Assembly (NCBI GenBank): GCA_944372745.1
Contig: CALWAB010000120.1
Span: 1 to 11,813, forward strand
Direction: 5' to 3'
Length of the DNA stretch: 11,813 nt
Source: an uncultured Clostridia bacterium
Lineage (GTDB): Bacteria > Bacillota > Clostridia > Christensenellales > UBA1242
Of the stretch, positions 1 through 8,200 are shown piece by piece. Each line of letters starts with the position of its first letter. The first letter of the stretch is position 1. Both the position numbers and the translations under genes were made by a program. The notes beneath the pieces were generated by a model. That model had not been told where the DNA came from. It saw only the letters and a list, made by a program, of their open reading frames with translations, and did not search any database.

Positions 1-1034
1 TAAGCGACATATCTAGATGTACGGTCTTAGTAGATTCATACGAACAAGTACCAAGCATAATTAAACAAATTAAAGAGTATAGTCCAAATGCAACAGGTTA
101 TATAAGTGAATGTCCTAATGGGTATAAAGGTATTCACCTTAATTTTACAAAAGACGGCGTGGCTACTGAAATACAAATATGTACAGAAGAAGTGTTTTTG
201 ACGGGGCAGGCAACAGAAGTAATTTATCAAAAGTGGAGAGAATTTAATTTTAGTAAAGAATTAAAGGCAATTCGTGATGAAGAAAAATTGCTAGGCGAAG
301 CAGGTAATTATAGTGCCGAAGCAATGAGTGAAATAAGACAAAAGAAAGTGGAATTGTACAATAAGTTACAAGAATACAAATATGACTATGAAAGGTGTTA
401 TCAAGTATATGAAGATGCCCTTGAAAGTGCTGATTTTGGAGCGAACCGAAAAACTATAGAAGCACAACTACAATCTATGACTTATAGCAAGCAATATTCT
501 ACAGAACAAGAAGTTTGTCCTGAGCCTCTTAAAGAAGTGTTAAACGAAGATTTTAGAGATGCGAATGGTAATATAGAAGAACAGCAACTGCTTAATGTAT
601 GTGAAAACTTTAATTCTTTAGCGAAAGAAACACATTCAAAGACAATGGCCCAATTAGAACATTATGTTGAAGCGAGTATGGATAGTGTATACGAACCATC
701 TAATTTAGAAAAAAACATAAATAAATTGTCGCGTTATTATGATGAGCAAATAATGCAATATATGGATAATAATGTCTATGTGGACAATATAAGTTTTATT
801 TCGCGAGATAAGAGTAAATTCATACAAGACATATTAAAAAATGCAGACCCACAGAAAGTGGGCAATATGTCTATGGAAGAAATGATGTTTAATTTTGAAA
901 ACAGCAATGAAATAGAATTAAGCGAAAGAATACAAGAATTTGCACAAGGGTTTGTTAAAGATTCTAGTGTTGTCAAAATTTTTGCGAAAGAAGTTAACCA
1001 AATTCAAACTAATTCAAATTTAAGTATGTCTTAA
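1..1034 (+). CDS. RelA/SpoT-like nucleotidyltransferase-domain protein, 5' partial
   Basis: The reading frame is open from the left edge (first full codon at 3), giving 343 visible residues; the GTG at 159 lies inside the domain and is not the start. The first ~75 residues resemble the second half of a RelA/SpoT synthetase-type domain. DISR at residues 2-5 matches the strand carrying the first metal-binding Asp (DIAG in RelA). GYKGIHL at 40-46 matches the YRSLH segment. TEIQICT at 55-61 matches EIQIRT with the catalytic-type Glu kept and Arg replaced by Cys. A KWREF segment follows, as in phage and mobile-element relatives. The remaining ~265 residues are acidic, apparently helical, and unrecognised; no membrane segment is seen. 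The family makes (p)ppGpp or, in toxic small alarmone synthetases, other pyrophosphorylated products. The G-loop half lies outside the window, so activity cannot be judged. It could be a housekeeping, prophage or toxin-type protein. Confidence 0.72.
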   Translation, partial: SDISRCTVLVDSYEQVPSIIKQIKEYSPNATGYISECPNGYKGIHLNFTKDGVATEIQICTEEVFLTGQATEVIYQKWREFNFSKELKAIRDEEKLLGEAGNYSAEAMSEIRQKKVELYNKLQEYKYDYERCYQVYEDALESADFGANRKTIEAQLQSMTYSKQYSTEQEVCPEPLKEVLNEDFRDANGNIEEQQLLNVCENFNSLAKETHSKTMAQLEHYVEASMDSVYEPSNLEKNINKLSRYYDEQIMQYMDNNVYVDNISFISRDKSKFIQDILKNADPQKVGNMSMEEMMFNFENSNEIELSERIQEFAQGFVKDSSVVKIFAKEVNQIQTNSNLSMS

Positions 1035-1045
1035 TTAGTATTATA

Positions 1046-1072
1046 AAAAAGAGAACATATAGTTCTCTTTTT
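1046..1072. terminator. Bidirectional intrinsic terminator between convergent genes
   Basis: An 11-bp perfect stem (AAAAAGAGAAC with GTTCTCTTTTT) closes a 5-nt ATATA loop. It lies 12 bases after the stop of the RelA/SpoT-like gene and 18 bases beyond the stop of rplI. The A-rich left arm and T-rich right arm give a U-tract in both directions, so it can end both convergent transcripts. Confidence 0.85.
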
Positions 1073-1089
1073 GTGTTTTTGTATTATAT

Positions 1090-1533
1090 TTATTCTTTGA
1101 CTACTTGTACATTGACTTTAGCGGTGACGCCTTCAAAGAGTTTGATTTCTACTATGTATGTACCGAGTGTTTTAATTGGTTCTTTCAATATTATTTTGCG
1201 TTTATCGAAATTGTAGCCGAGTTTTGCATACTCTTCCGCTATTTCTTTAGTTGTGATTGAACCAAAGATTTTGCCATTTTCGCCGACCTTTGCCTTTATG
1301 ACGATAGGGGCTTTTTTCATTTCTTCCGCTTGTTTTTGTGACTTAGCCTTGTCCTGTTCGTAGTGGAATGCTTTAGCCTCATTTTTGCTTTGTACTTCTT
1401 GTTTTGCGTCTTTGCTAGCCACTATTGCTAGTCCGTTTTTGATAAGATAATTTTTTGCGTATCCGTCTGACACATTTTTAATTTCGCCTTTCTTGCCTGA
1501 GCCTTTGACATCTGCTAAAAATATTACTTCCAT
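1090..1533 (-). CDS. rplI: 50S ribosomal protein bL9
   Basis: The 147-residue product has the usual bL9 length. bL9 binds 23S rRNA near the base of the L1 stalk and helps keep the reading frame during translation. The N-terminal RNA-binding domain shows the family signature at about residues 13-40: GKKGEIKNV, then DGYAKNYL, then KNGLA. A charged connecting helix (about 41-75, rich in Lys, Gln, Glu) leads to the C-terminal domain with GKIFGSIT near residue 88. The ATG start is set by AAAGGAG (1544-1550) ten bases upstream. In many Firmicutes rplI sits beside gdpP and dnaB; here it stands alone, convergent with the upstream gene and divergent from the giant surface-protein gene, with its own consensus promoter. 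The identification is secure. Confidence 0.98.
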   Translation of the reverse strand: MEVIFLADVKGSGKKGEIKNVSDGYAKNYLIKNGLAIVASKDAKQEVQSKNEAKAFHYEQDKAKSQKQAEEMKKAPIVIKAKVGENGKIFGSITTKEIAEEYAKLGYNFDKRKIILKEPIKTLGTYIVEIKLFEGVTAKVNVQVVKE

Positions 1534-1555
1534 TTTGCTCTAACTCCTTTGTTTA

Positions 1556-1584
1556 ATTATATGTTTTTATTCGTCTTTTGTCAA
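1556..1584 (-). promoter_or_regulatory. Perfect-consensus SigA-type promoter of rplI
   Basis: On the minus strand, TTGACA (1584-1579) and TATAAT (1561-1556) are separated by exactly 17 bases. Transcription should start near 1549-1551, at the edge of the AAAGGAG ribosome site. The leader would then be only about 16-18 nt with the Shine-Dalgarno sequence almost at its 5' end, leaving no room for autoregulatory leader structure. Confidence 0.85.
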
Positions 1585-1608
1585 GCAAATTGTGTTCGTC
1601 CGCTAGTG

Positions 1609-1630
1609 CTAGGGGTGATGCCACCCCTAG
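1609..1630. repeat. R1 hairpin 1 (9-bp perfect stem)
   Basis: CTAGGGGTG pairs with CACCCCTAG around an ATGC loop. It is followed by GCGTGGTCTTTAG, the R1 version of the GCCGTGGTCTAGG motif that also follows the hairpins at 1807-1820 and 11188-11201. The G+C-rich stem stands out against the AT-rich surroundings. It is close to the rplI -35 box but shows no U-tract, so it is not a terminator. Confidence 0.75.
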
Positions 1631-1707
1631 GCGTGGTCTTTAGTTGGTACATATACTTACTTGGTAGGTTCTATTGAAGTCAATGCCAATGCTGTACACA
1701 AGCACGA

Positions 1708-1760
1708 AAGGGAACTACCCATTCCCTTAACGCTTAATAAATTATAGGGGATTTCATCCC
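1708..1760. repeat. R1 hairpins 2 and 3
   Basis: AAGGGAA (1708-1714) pairs with TTCCCTT (1722-1728). GGGAT (1748-1752) pairs with ATCCC (1756-1760) around TTC. The second resembles the reverse complement of the terminal hairpin at 2102-2124, so it may be an inverted partial copy of that module. Confidence 0.6.
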
Positions 1761-1781
1761 ATATGACCCTAGAGCAGGACA

Positions 1782-1831
1782 AGGGTGAAGCCACCCTATG
1801 GCGTGGGTGTGAAGGCACACTGCCGTGGTCT
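1782..1831 (+). repeat. R1 tandem hairpins plus GCCGTGGTCT motif
   Basis: AGGGTG pairs with CACCCT around AAGC (1782-1797), then GTGTG pairs with CACAC around AAGG (1807-1820), then TGCCGTGGTCT follows. The second hairpin and motif (1805-1831) recur at 11186-11212 with a single change, which falls in the loop (AAGG to ATGG). The stretch CCACCCTATGGCGTGG here also appears inverted just upstream of that R2 copy, at 11172-11187. Confidence 0.75.
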
Positions 1832-1901
1832 TGAGTAAGTACCTATATATCTATTTAAGTACTAAGCGTTATCTAGTATTTTGATATATACTATGGGATA
1901 G

Positions 1902-1962
1902 ACCAATGCCGTACGCTAGTACCCTAGTGCTTTAACAAGCACTAAGCCAGACTGTAGACAAA
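1902..1962 (-). repeat. R1 inverted modules shared with R2
   Basis: Bases 1902-1923 are the reverse complement of 10866-10887 with one mismatch, and 1901-1916 are the exact reverse complement of 11110-11125; both centre on GTACGGCA. An 8-bp hairpin follows (TAGTGCTT with AAGCACTA, 1925-1944). Then 1948-1962 is the exact reverse complement of 11393-11407, which in R2 lies directly before the terminator at 11408. Confidence 0.75.
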
Positions 1963-1996
1963 CTACAAATAGAAAACAAATTAAAATAAATGATTA

Positions 1997-2050
1997 CTTT
2001 TTGCGATAGCAAAAAGCAATAATTTTTAAGTTTTACGCTAAAAAACTTAA
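1997..2050 (+). repeat. R1 GATA-loop hairpin and AT-rich hairpin
   Basis: CTTTTTGC (1997-2004) pairs with GCAAAAAG (2009-2016) around GATA. It corresponds to the R2 hairpins at 11018-11037 (loop GTTA) and 11254-11273 (loop GAAA), where the T-A pair at the fifth position is a G-C pair. A second AT-rich stem follows, TTAAGTTTT (2026-2034) with AAAACTTAA (2042-2050). Confidence 0.7.
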
Positions 2051-2065
2051 TTTTATGTGCTTTTT

Positions 2066-2124
2066 GACCACAGGTCAAGGACGCCCGTCCTTGTCTAGGG
2101 TTCTAGGGGATGAAATCCCCTAGA
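2066..2124 (+). repeat. Conserved 3' two-hairpin module, R1 copy
   Basis: GACCACAGGTCAAGG (2066-2080) leads into an 8-bp stem, CAAGGACG with CGTCCTTG (2076-2093), then CTAGGGT, then a 10-bp stem TCTAGGGGAT with ATCCCCTAGA around GAA (2102-2124). The same layout occurs at 11325-11384. The linker and left arm at 2095-2112 are identical there, while the stems differ mainly by pair-preserving changes. Confidence 0.8.
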
Positions 2125-2163
2125 CATAAACGCCCCTAAAGTTAAAAGAATGTGTCAAATTAT

Positions 2164-2192
2164 TTGATATTTTGTCGAAAATTTGCTAAAAT
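2164..2192 (+). promoter_or_regulatory. SigA-type promoter of the giant surface-protein gene
   Basis: TTGATA (2164-2169) and TAAAAT (2187-2192) are separated by 17 bases, each one mismatch from consensus. The start would be near 2199, giving a leader of about 26 nt. The promoter lies 40 bases beyond the last hairpin of R1, so R1 is not part of this leader. Confidence 0.7.
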
Positions 2193-2213
2193 TAAAGTAA
2201 ACATTTTGTTTGT

Positions 2214-2220
2214 GGTGAGG
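2214..2220 (+). promoter_or_regulatory. Ribosome binding site for the surface protein
   Basis: GGTGAGG lies four bases before the ATG at 2225. This fixes the start, because the first codons then encode a short basic N-terminus followed immediately by a membrane segment. The spacing is a little short. Confidence 0.7.
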
Positions 2221-2224
2221 AATT

Positions 2225-5200
2225 ATGGCTAAGCGTGGTAGAGCGACTAGGGTTACGCTAATAATTTTAATGATTATTTTCCTTTTAGGTGCTGGTTTTT
2301 GTGCATATTTGTACTTTACTCAAAGCACAAAGGAAGAAAAACAAGTTACAATGTACTTAGATACATTTGACGGTGAATTTGATGTACGCCCAGCCGGCTA
2401 TATGTTAGACCGTGTAACAGGCAATTATTACACTTTAGTGACTGTCGGCGATACATTTGGCGAATTGCCAACGCCTACAAGAACAGGCTATGTTTTTGCA
2501 GGCTGGAAGTACGACAGTTTTGCAAGTACTACAATAAAGCCTAACGATGTCATAGAACTTGAAGGCGATTTTACGCTAGTAGCACAATGGGAAACTGAAG
2601 TAATGACAGATTATGTCATAAATTTCCTTGACGAAAACGGCAATGAAATAGCCGACCCAGTAGTGCAATCTGCACCGAATAGAACGGAAGTCACTATTGA
2701 AGACATCCCACAAATTGACGGATACACCTTTAATGCTGAGGAAAGTGAACTTACACAAATCATTGGTGCTGGTACGGAATTTAATCTATATTATACCGCT
2801 AATACCTACCACATACGCTATTCCATAGTTTCTCGCGGTATAGAATACAGTGAACTCACCACATTTAAGTATGGTGAAAATATATCACTATTGAGCATTT
2901 CCACAATACAGAGCCACGATAGTCGTTTTGTGTTATCTGGACAAGTATTCGATTATTGGTCGCTTGAAAACGGACAACAACTACAAGACGGAGCAAGCAT
3001 TACAAAAGATATTATGGCATCACTTGGTTTTAGCCTAAATTTTGAAGTAGATGCAAATGATACAATCACACTGGATGCGGTATACAAGGCTGAAACATTT
3101 GTCGCAACATTTATGGTGCAAGGCGAAGAGTATCAAACAGGTGAATACGAATACAACGCATTTTTAACAGAGCCTACAGCACCAAATATAGCCGGTTACA
3201 TATTCCAAGGTTGGTATACAGTAGACACTGGGGCAACTGGTACAAGCATAAGCGGGTTGACTGCGGTCAATTTCTACACATTCCGTATGCCTAATACTGC
3301 GTTAACATTGTACGCAGGATTTAGATTGCAAGAGTACAATTTGACGCTGATTTTAGGAGACGGCGGATATTATGAAAGTGGTGTTTCCAATCCTGCTATT
3401 TATACCATAGAGAGTGACTTTGTACTTAATAAACCTGTCAAAGACGGCTTTGAATTCTATGGTTGGTGGGGTATGGACATACCTGAGACTTCACCAGTTG
3501 AAGATTTACACATTGTAGATATGACAGGCAATAGAACATATTATGCAATGTTTGGAATAGCGCGTTATGAAATTCAATACGAATTAAATGGCGGTACGCT
3601 TCCAGCTGGGACAATGAACCCTAGTTGGTACAATATGGAATCTGACCCTATAACACTTGTTAATCCCGAGAAACTAGGCTATAGGTTTGAGGGCTGGGTA
3701 GGTACAGGACTTGATGATGTCACAGAAACGGTCGTTATTCCTACAGGAAGTTTTGGAGATAGAACATATACAGCAAGATTTACGCCTATACATTACAATA
3801 TCGAATATGTGTTGAATGGTGGGCAATTTGATATTCAACCACAAGACACTTTTACAGTAGAAGATTCTACATTTATAGTGGCTACACCTACAAAACAAGG
3901 TTATACATTCGCTGGGTGGGTATTCAATGGCGAACCTGCTAAAGTGACATTGATATTTGAACCATCTCAGCACTTTGACGATGTCACATTTGAAGCGACT
4001 TGGACATTGGTCGATTACAATATTACTTATGATTTAGGTGGCGGAACACTCCCAGACGGCGAGAGCAATCCTTTGTCATACAATGCAGAAACTGATTCGT
4101 TCACATTGGTAAATCCTATTAGAAACGGATATAATTTCTTAGGTTGGACAGGGAGCAATGGAGATGAACTACAACTAACGGTAACTATTGATAAAAATAC
4201 AAGTTTTGAAGATTTAAATTTTATAGCCAATTGGGAAACCATTGATTATGAAATTTCATATAATTTGGACGGCGGAACTTATCAAGGCAACTTGCCGACA
4301 AGTTATAATATAGAATCTGGTGACATCAGTATACCGAATTTGACAAAAGACGGATACAATTTTGATGGTTGGATTACTCAAGAAGGTGAAGAACCGGTGG
4401 TGGATTATGTTATCACAACGGGGCATTATGGAGATATAACACTTACTGCAGTATTCTCACTTGTCGCATACAATATAACGCTTGATTTGACCTATGGTGG
4501 AATATTCCAAGGCGGACAACTACCTAGTGACTGGGAAAAAGGCTTAGTCTTTACTTACACTATAGAAACACCTACATTTAATTTGCCAATTCCTACAAAT
4601 ACAGGTTATGGCTTTGCAGGTTGGGTAGAATTTGACCCAGAAAATACTACTGAAATCATTGGCACTGCTACCGTACTTGTGACTATCGAACAAGGTACAA
4701 AAGGTGATAAATTATACAAGGCTTTGTGGCAAATGGGCGTCTACTCAATATCTTATGACCTAGACGGCGGACATTGGGGCGAGAACCCTGTAAATCCAGC
4801 TACTTATAGAGTAACGGATGACAATATCACTCCGTCTGAGCCTATTAAGACAGGGTATACATTTACTGGATGGAAACTTTATGATGAGACAGGTGGCTTG
4901 TTATCTGGCGAAACAATTTTAACAGGTAGTCAAGGCAATAGGGCTTATGTCGCAACTTGGTCACCTAATAATAACACACCATACTACATTAATTATTACT
5001 ATATGAATATTGATGGTGGAGGCTATACATTGCACAATTCTGTTCGAAGAACTGGTACGACAGATACGCTAGTCTTTGAATCGGCAACAGAAGTGCTTGG
5101 CTTTACATTACAAGAAAGTATGCTTTCTGCAACCATTGCAGGTGACGGAAGTACAACGATTGATTTCTATTATGACAGAAATAAGTACACTGTGGAAGTA

Positions 5201-8200
5201 GATATAAACTTAACTCGTGGCCTTACGGTTAACGGAGCAGGTGAATATTACTATGAACAGAGTGTCACATTGAATGCAATTACTTTGGCGGGATATAACT
5301 TCAATGGTTATTACAATGATGAAGACCAAGTATTGCAAAGCAACGCAAATTACACATTCTCAATGGGAACAGACAATATCACCATTTATGCAAGGGGAAG
5401 CATTATATCATTTAATATCGTGTATAATGTAGCAGAAGGAGCAGAATTTGCAGTCGAAAATCCTACCACTTATACAGTCGAAACGCCTACATTTACCTTA
5501 AATAATCCAACACTTGAAGGCACAAACTTTGTAGGCTGGACAGGTACAGGTTTGAGCGGTAGAGTAATGAATGTTACAATTAACCAAGGCACAATAGGTG
5601 ACCGCACTTATACAGCAAACTTTGAAGATATACGCTATGCGATTACTTATGATTTTGCTGGTGGTGTAGGTGCAAGCGGTGGATATTATCCAACATCCTA
5701 TACGCGTGCTGATGAAATAGCACCTACTGCACCAACTCGTGCTGGTTATGATTTCGCTGGTTGGAAACTCACTGACGCACAAGGCGAAGAACTTGATGTA
5801 TCTTACATTGAAGTAGGTAGCACAGGCGAACGCAAGTTTACTGCACTATGGACAGCACGCAATGACACGCCATATACTGTAAATATTTACTTTATGCAAG
5901 CAGATGGCACATATCCAAGTACGCCAAATGAGAGCAATAAGTATGAGGGTACAACTGATGCACCTATTGTAATTGAATTGCAAGATTATGATGGATATGT
6001 CACACCAACGCTTGGAAATTACACAATCAATGGTGATGGAAGCACAGTTGTAGAAATTAGATACGCGCGTGTAGCATATCATGTGACAATAAACTATGAC
6101 GATGGTATTATGTCTGTGACAGGGGAACAAGACTACTATTGGGGACAAAGAGTCAATATCACGGCGACTCCAAATGACGGTTATAACTTTGCTAATTGGA
6201 CGCAAACGGATGGGCCAACAGTACTTGATAATGTCACAACATCTGGATATTCATTTGAGATGCCAATAGGAAATGTGACATTGATGGCTAATTCACAAGT
6301 GATAACTTATACAATCACTTACACATTGAATGGTGGTTCTTATGACGGCGGAATAGATCCAAATCCTACAGAGTACACAATCTTGAGTGATGATATAAGT
6401 ATTGTCAACCCAAGTAGGCTTGGCTATGTATTCACTGGCTGGACAGGTACAGGCTTGAGCGAATTGACTACAGATTTGGTAATTACAAAAGGAAGCACAG
6501 GCAATCGTACTTATACTGCAAACTTCCAAGCAACTAATGTAGATTATAAGGTAATAATCTATCAAATGGGCGTAGACGGAGAAAGTTATGCAAAAGTGCA
6601 AGAAGATACCTTGCAGGCATTGACTGATAGCGAAGTGACACCAAGTATTCCTACATACACAGGTTTTACAACACCAGATTTACAAACAAAAACAATTTCA
6701 GCAGATGGTTCTACCGTGTTTGAATATTATTACATTAGAAATCAATACGGCGTGTCATTGGCTGAATCTAGAGGAATTCAGTCATTGACAGGAAATGGTT
6801 TATATTACTTTGGTGCAGAAGTGACAATCACTGCCGTACTAAAAGATTATTACAACTTTGAAGGTTGGCTGTCAAATGAAGAAATTGTGTCAATGAACTT
6901 AAGTTATACATTTACAATGGGGGCTCAAGAATATGTATTTACAGCAGACACAAGCGGATATATCTTCAACATTATCTATGATGTTAATACTGCGGATGTC
7001 GTAACAGGAATTGACAGTTTACCAACTACTTTTGAGTATGGAAATACCACTATAATGAGTCTTGGTGGTGTAGAAAGAAACGGTTATCACTTTATGGGTT
7101 GGCAAATAGTGGGTGCAGAAGATAAGAAGAGTTATACAGGAATAATTATTGGAGAAAGTTATCACGAAGATATTACACTCAAAGCACATTGGGGCGTAGA
7201 AACTACTTATTTCTCATTTGGGTTATTAGAAGATAATACCTTGGCTATTGGTAGAAATACACAAACGACTTTACCACGCGATGTAGAAATACCTGCTTAT
7301 GTACAATTACCTATAGTACACGAAGAAGGGAGTGGAACTTTAACCATTCTTGCGTATATTGTTGACCAAGAATTTTATGAAAATGGAAATGAAAATACTT
7401 TCTCAGTGTCAACTATTCGTGGTGGAACTTATAATAATGGTTCATATACTATACCATCTTATTCGTTTGCTAATAATCAATATTATTATTCGGATATAGA
7501 TACAGTTACTTTGCCAAGTACAATAACAACAATTGGTGTTGCAGCATTTTATAACTCTACAATCAAATCAATTTCAATGTACAATTCAGTTACTACTATT
7601 TCCCCAGTTGCATTTGCTTATTGTAAAAATTTGACAAGTATAGAAATACCTAATAGCGTAACAGAAATAAGTGATTATGCATTTGTAAATAGCGGGTTAA
7701 CAAGCATCATACTTAGTGAAGGATTGCAAAAGATAAATCAAGGAGCATTTAGACATACACATATTAAGACACTCAATTTGCCTAGTTCATTAAAGGAAAT
7801 AGGACAAGGTGCATTTAGGGGGGTAGGCGAATTGGAAAATGTAATTTTTGCAGAAAATTCTACTATAACAACGCTAGGACAAACGGCTTTTGCTTATTGT
7901 TACAATTTAAAAACTATAAATATACCTAATAGTGTCACATCTATTGGTGGATATGTATTCTCATATTGCTTAAGTCTTTATGATGTCGGGTTGAGTAGTG
8001 ATTCACAAGTAACTAGTATAGGTGAATATGCATTCCAAGAGTGTATTTCATTGACGCATATCACATTACCTAGTACCTGTACAAATTTAGGACAATATGT
8101 ATTCAATTTATGTCATAACTTAATGCAAGTAGAGAGTCCGTATGCTTTGAGTTCTTGGAGTGGACTCACATTGAGCGTAGAAGAATTAGAAAGGCTTGAA

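Larger units (their letters stand above)
1601..2124 (+). repeat. Composite hairpin-rich intergenic block R1
   Basis: This is a gene-free block of about 520 bases between the divergent rplI and surface-protein promoters, with no plausible ORF. It holds at least nine hairpins, about ten CTAG tetramers, and is richer in G+C than its flanks. It shares modules with R2 (10797-11384): 1805-1831 matches 11186-11212 directly at 26 of 27 bases; 1902-1923 matches 10866-10887 inverted at 21 of 22; 1948-1962 matches 11393-11407 inverted at 15 of 15; and both blocks end with the same two-hairpin module. The orientation given is that of the shared 3' module. I do not recognise the family. It could be a REP- or MITE-like palindromic mosaic, or the template of a large structured RNA. 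Confidence 0.8.

Noticed and set aside
159..1034. GTG at 159 as the start of the first gene
   Set aside because: The frame is open to the window edge and the upstream codons encode conserved RelA/SpoT segments (DISR and GYKGIHL); no ribosome site precedes the GTG.
1601..2124. Integron attC sites or a tRNA/riboswitch in R1
   Set aside because: There are no GTTRRRY/RYYYAAC core pairs, no cloverleaf with a T-loop, and no riboswitch core that I recognise. The block also ends before the promoter of the downstream gene.
2225..2330. Lipoprotein signal with Cys in the N-terminal helix
   Set aside because: The residues before the Cys (AGF) do not fit a lipobox because Phe stands at -1, and the hydrophobic segment continues past the Cys.
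3674..3973. Minus-strand ORFs opposite the giant gene (also near 4027, 5498, 5846, 6293 and 8113)
   Set aside because: They are shadows of the repeat-coding strand, with Cys/Ile-rich translations, no ribosome sites and no recognisable domains.
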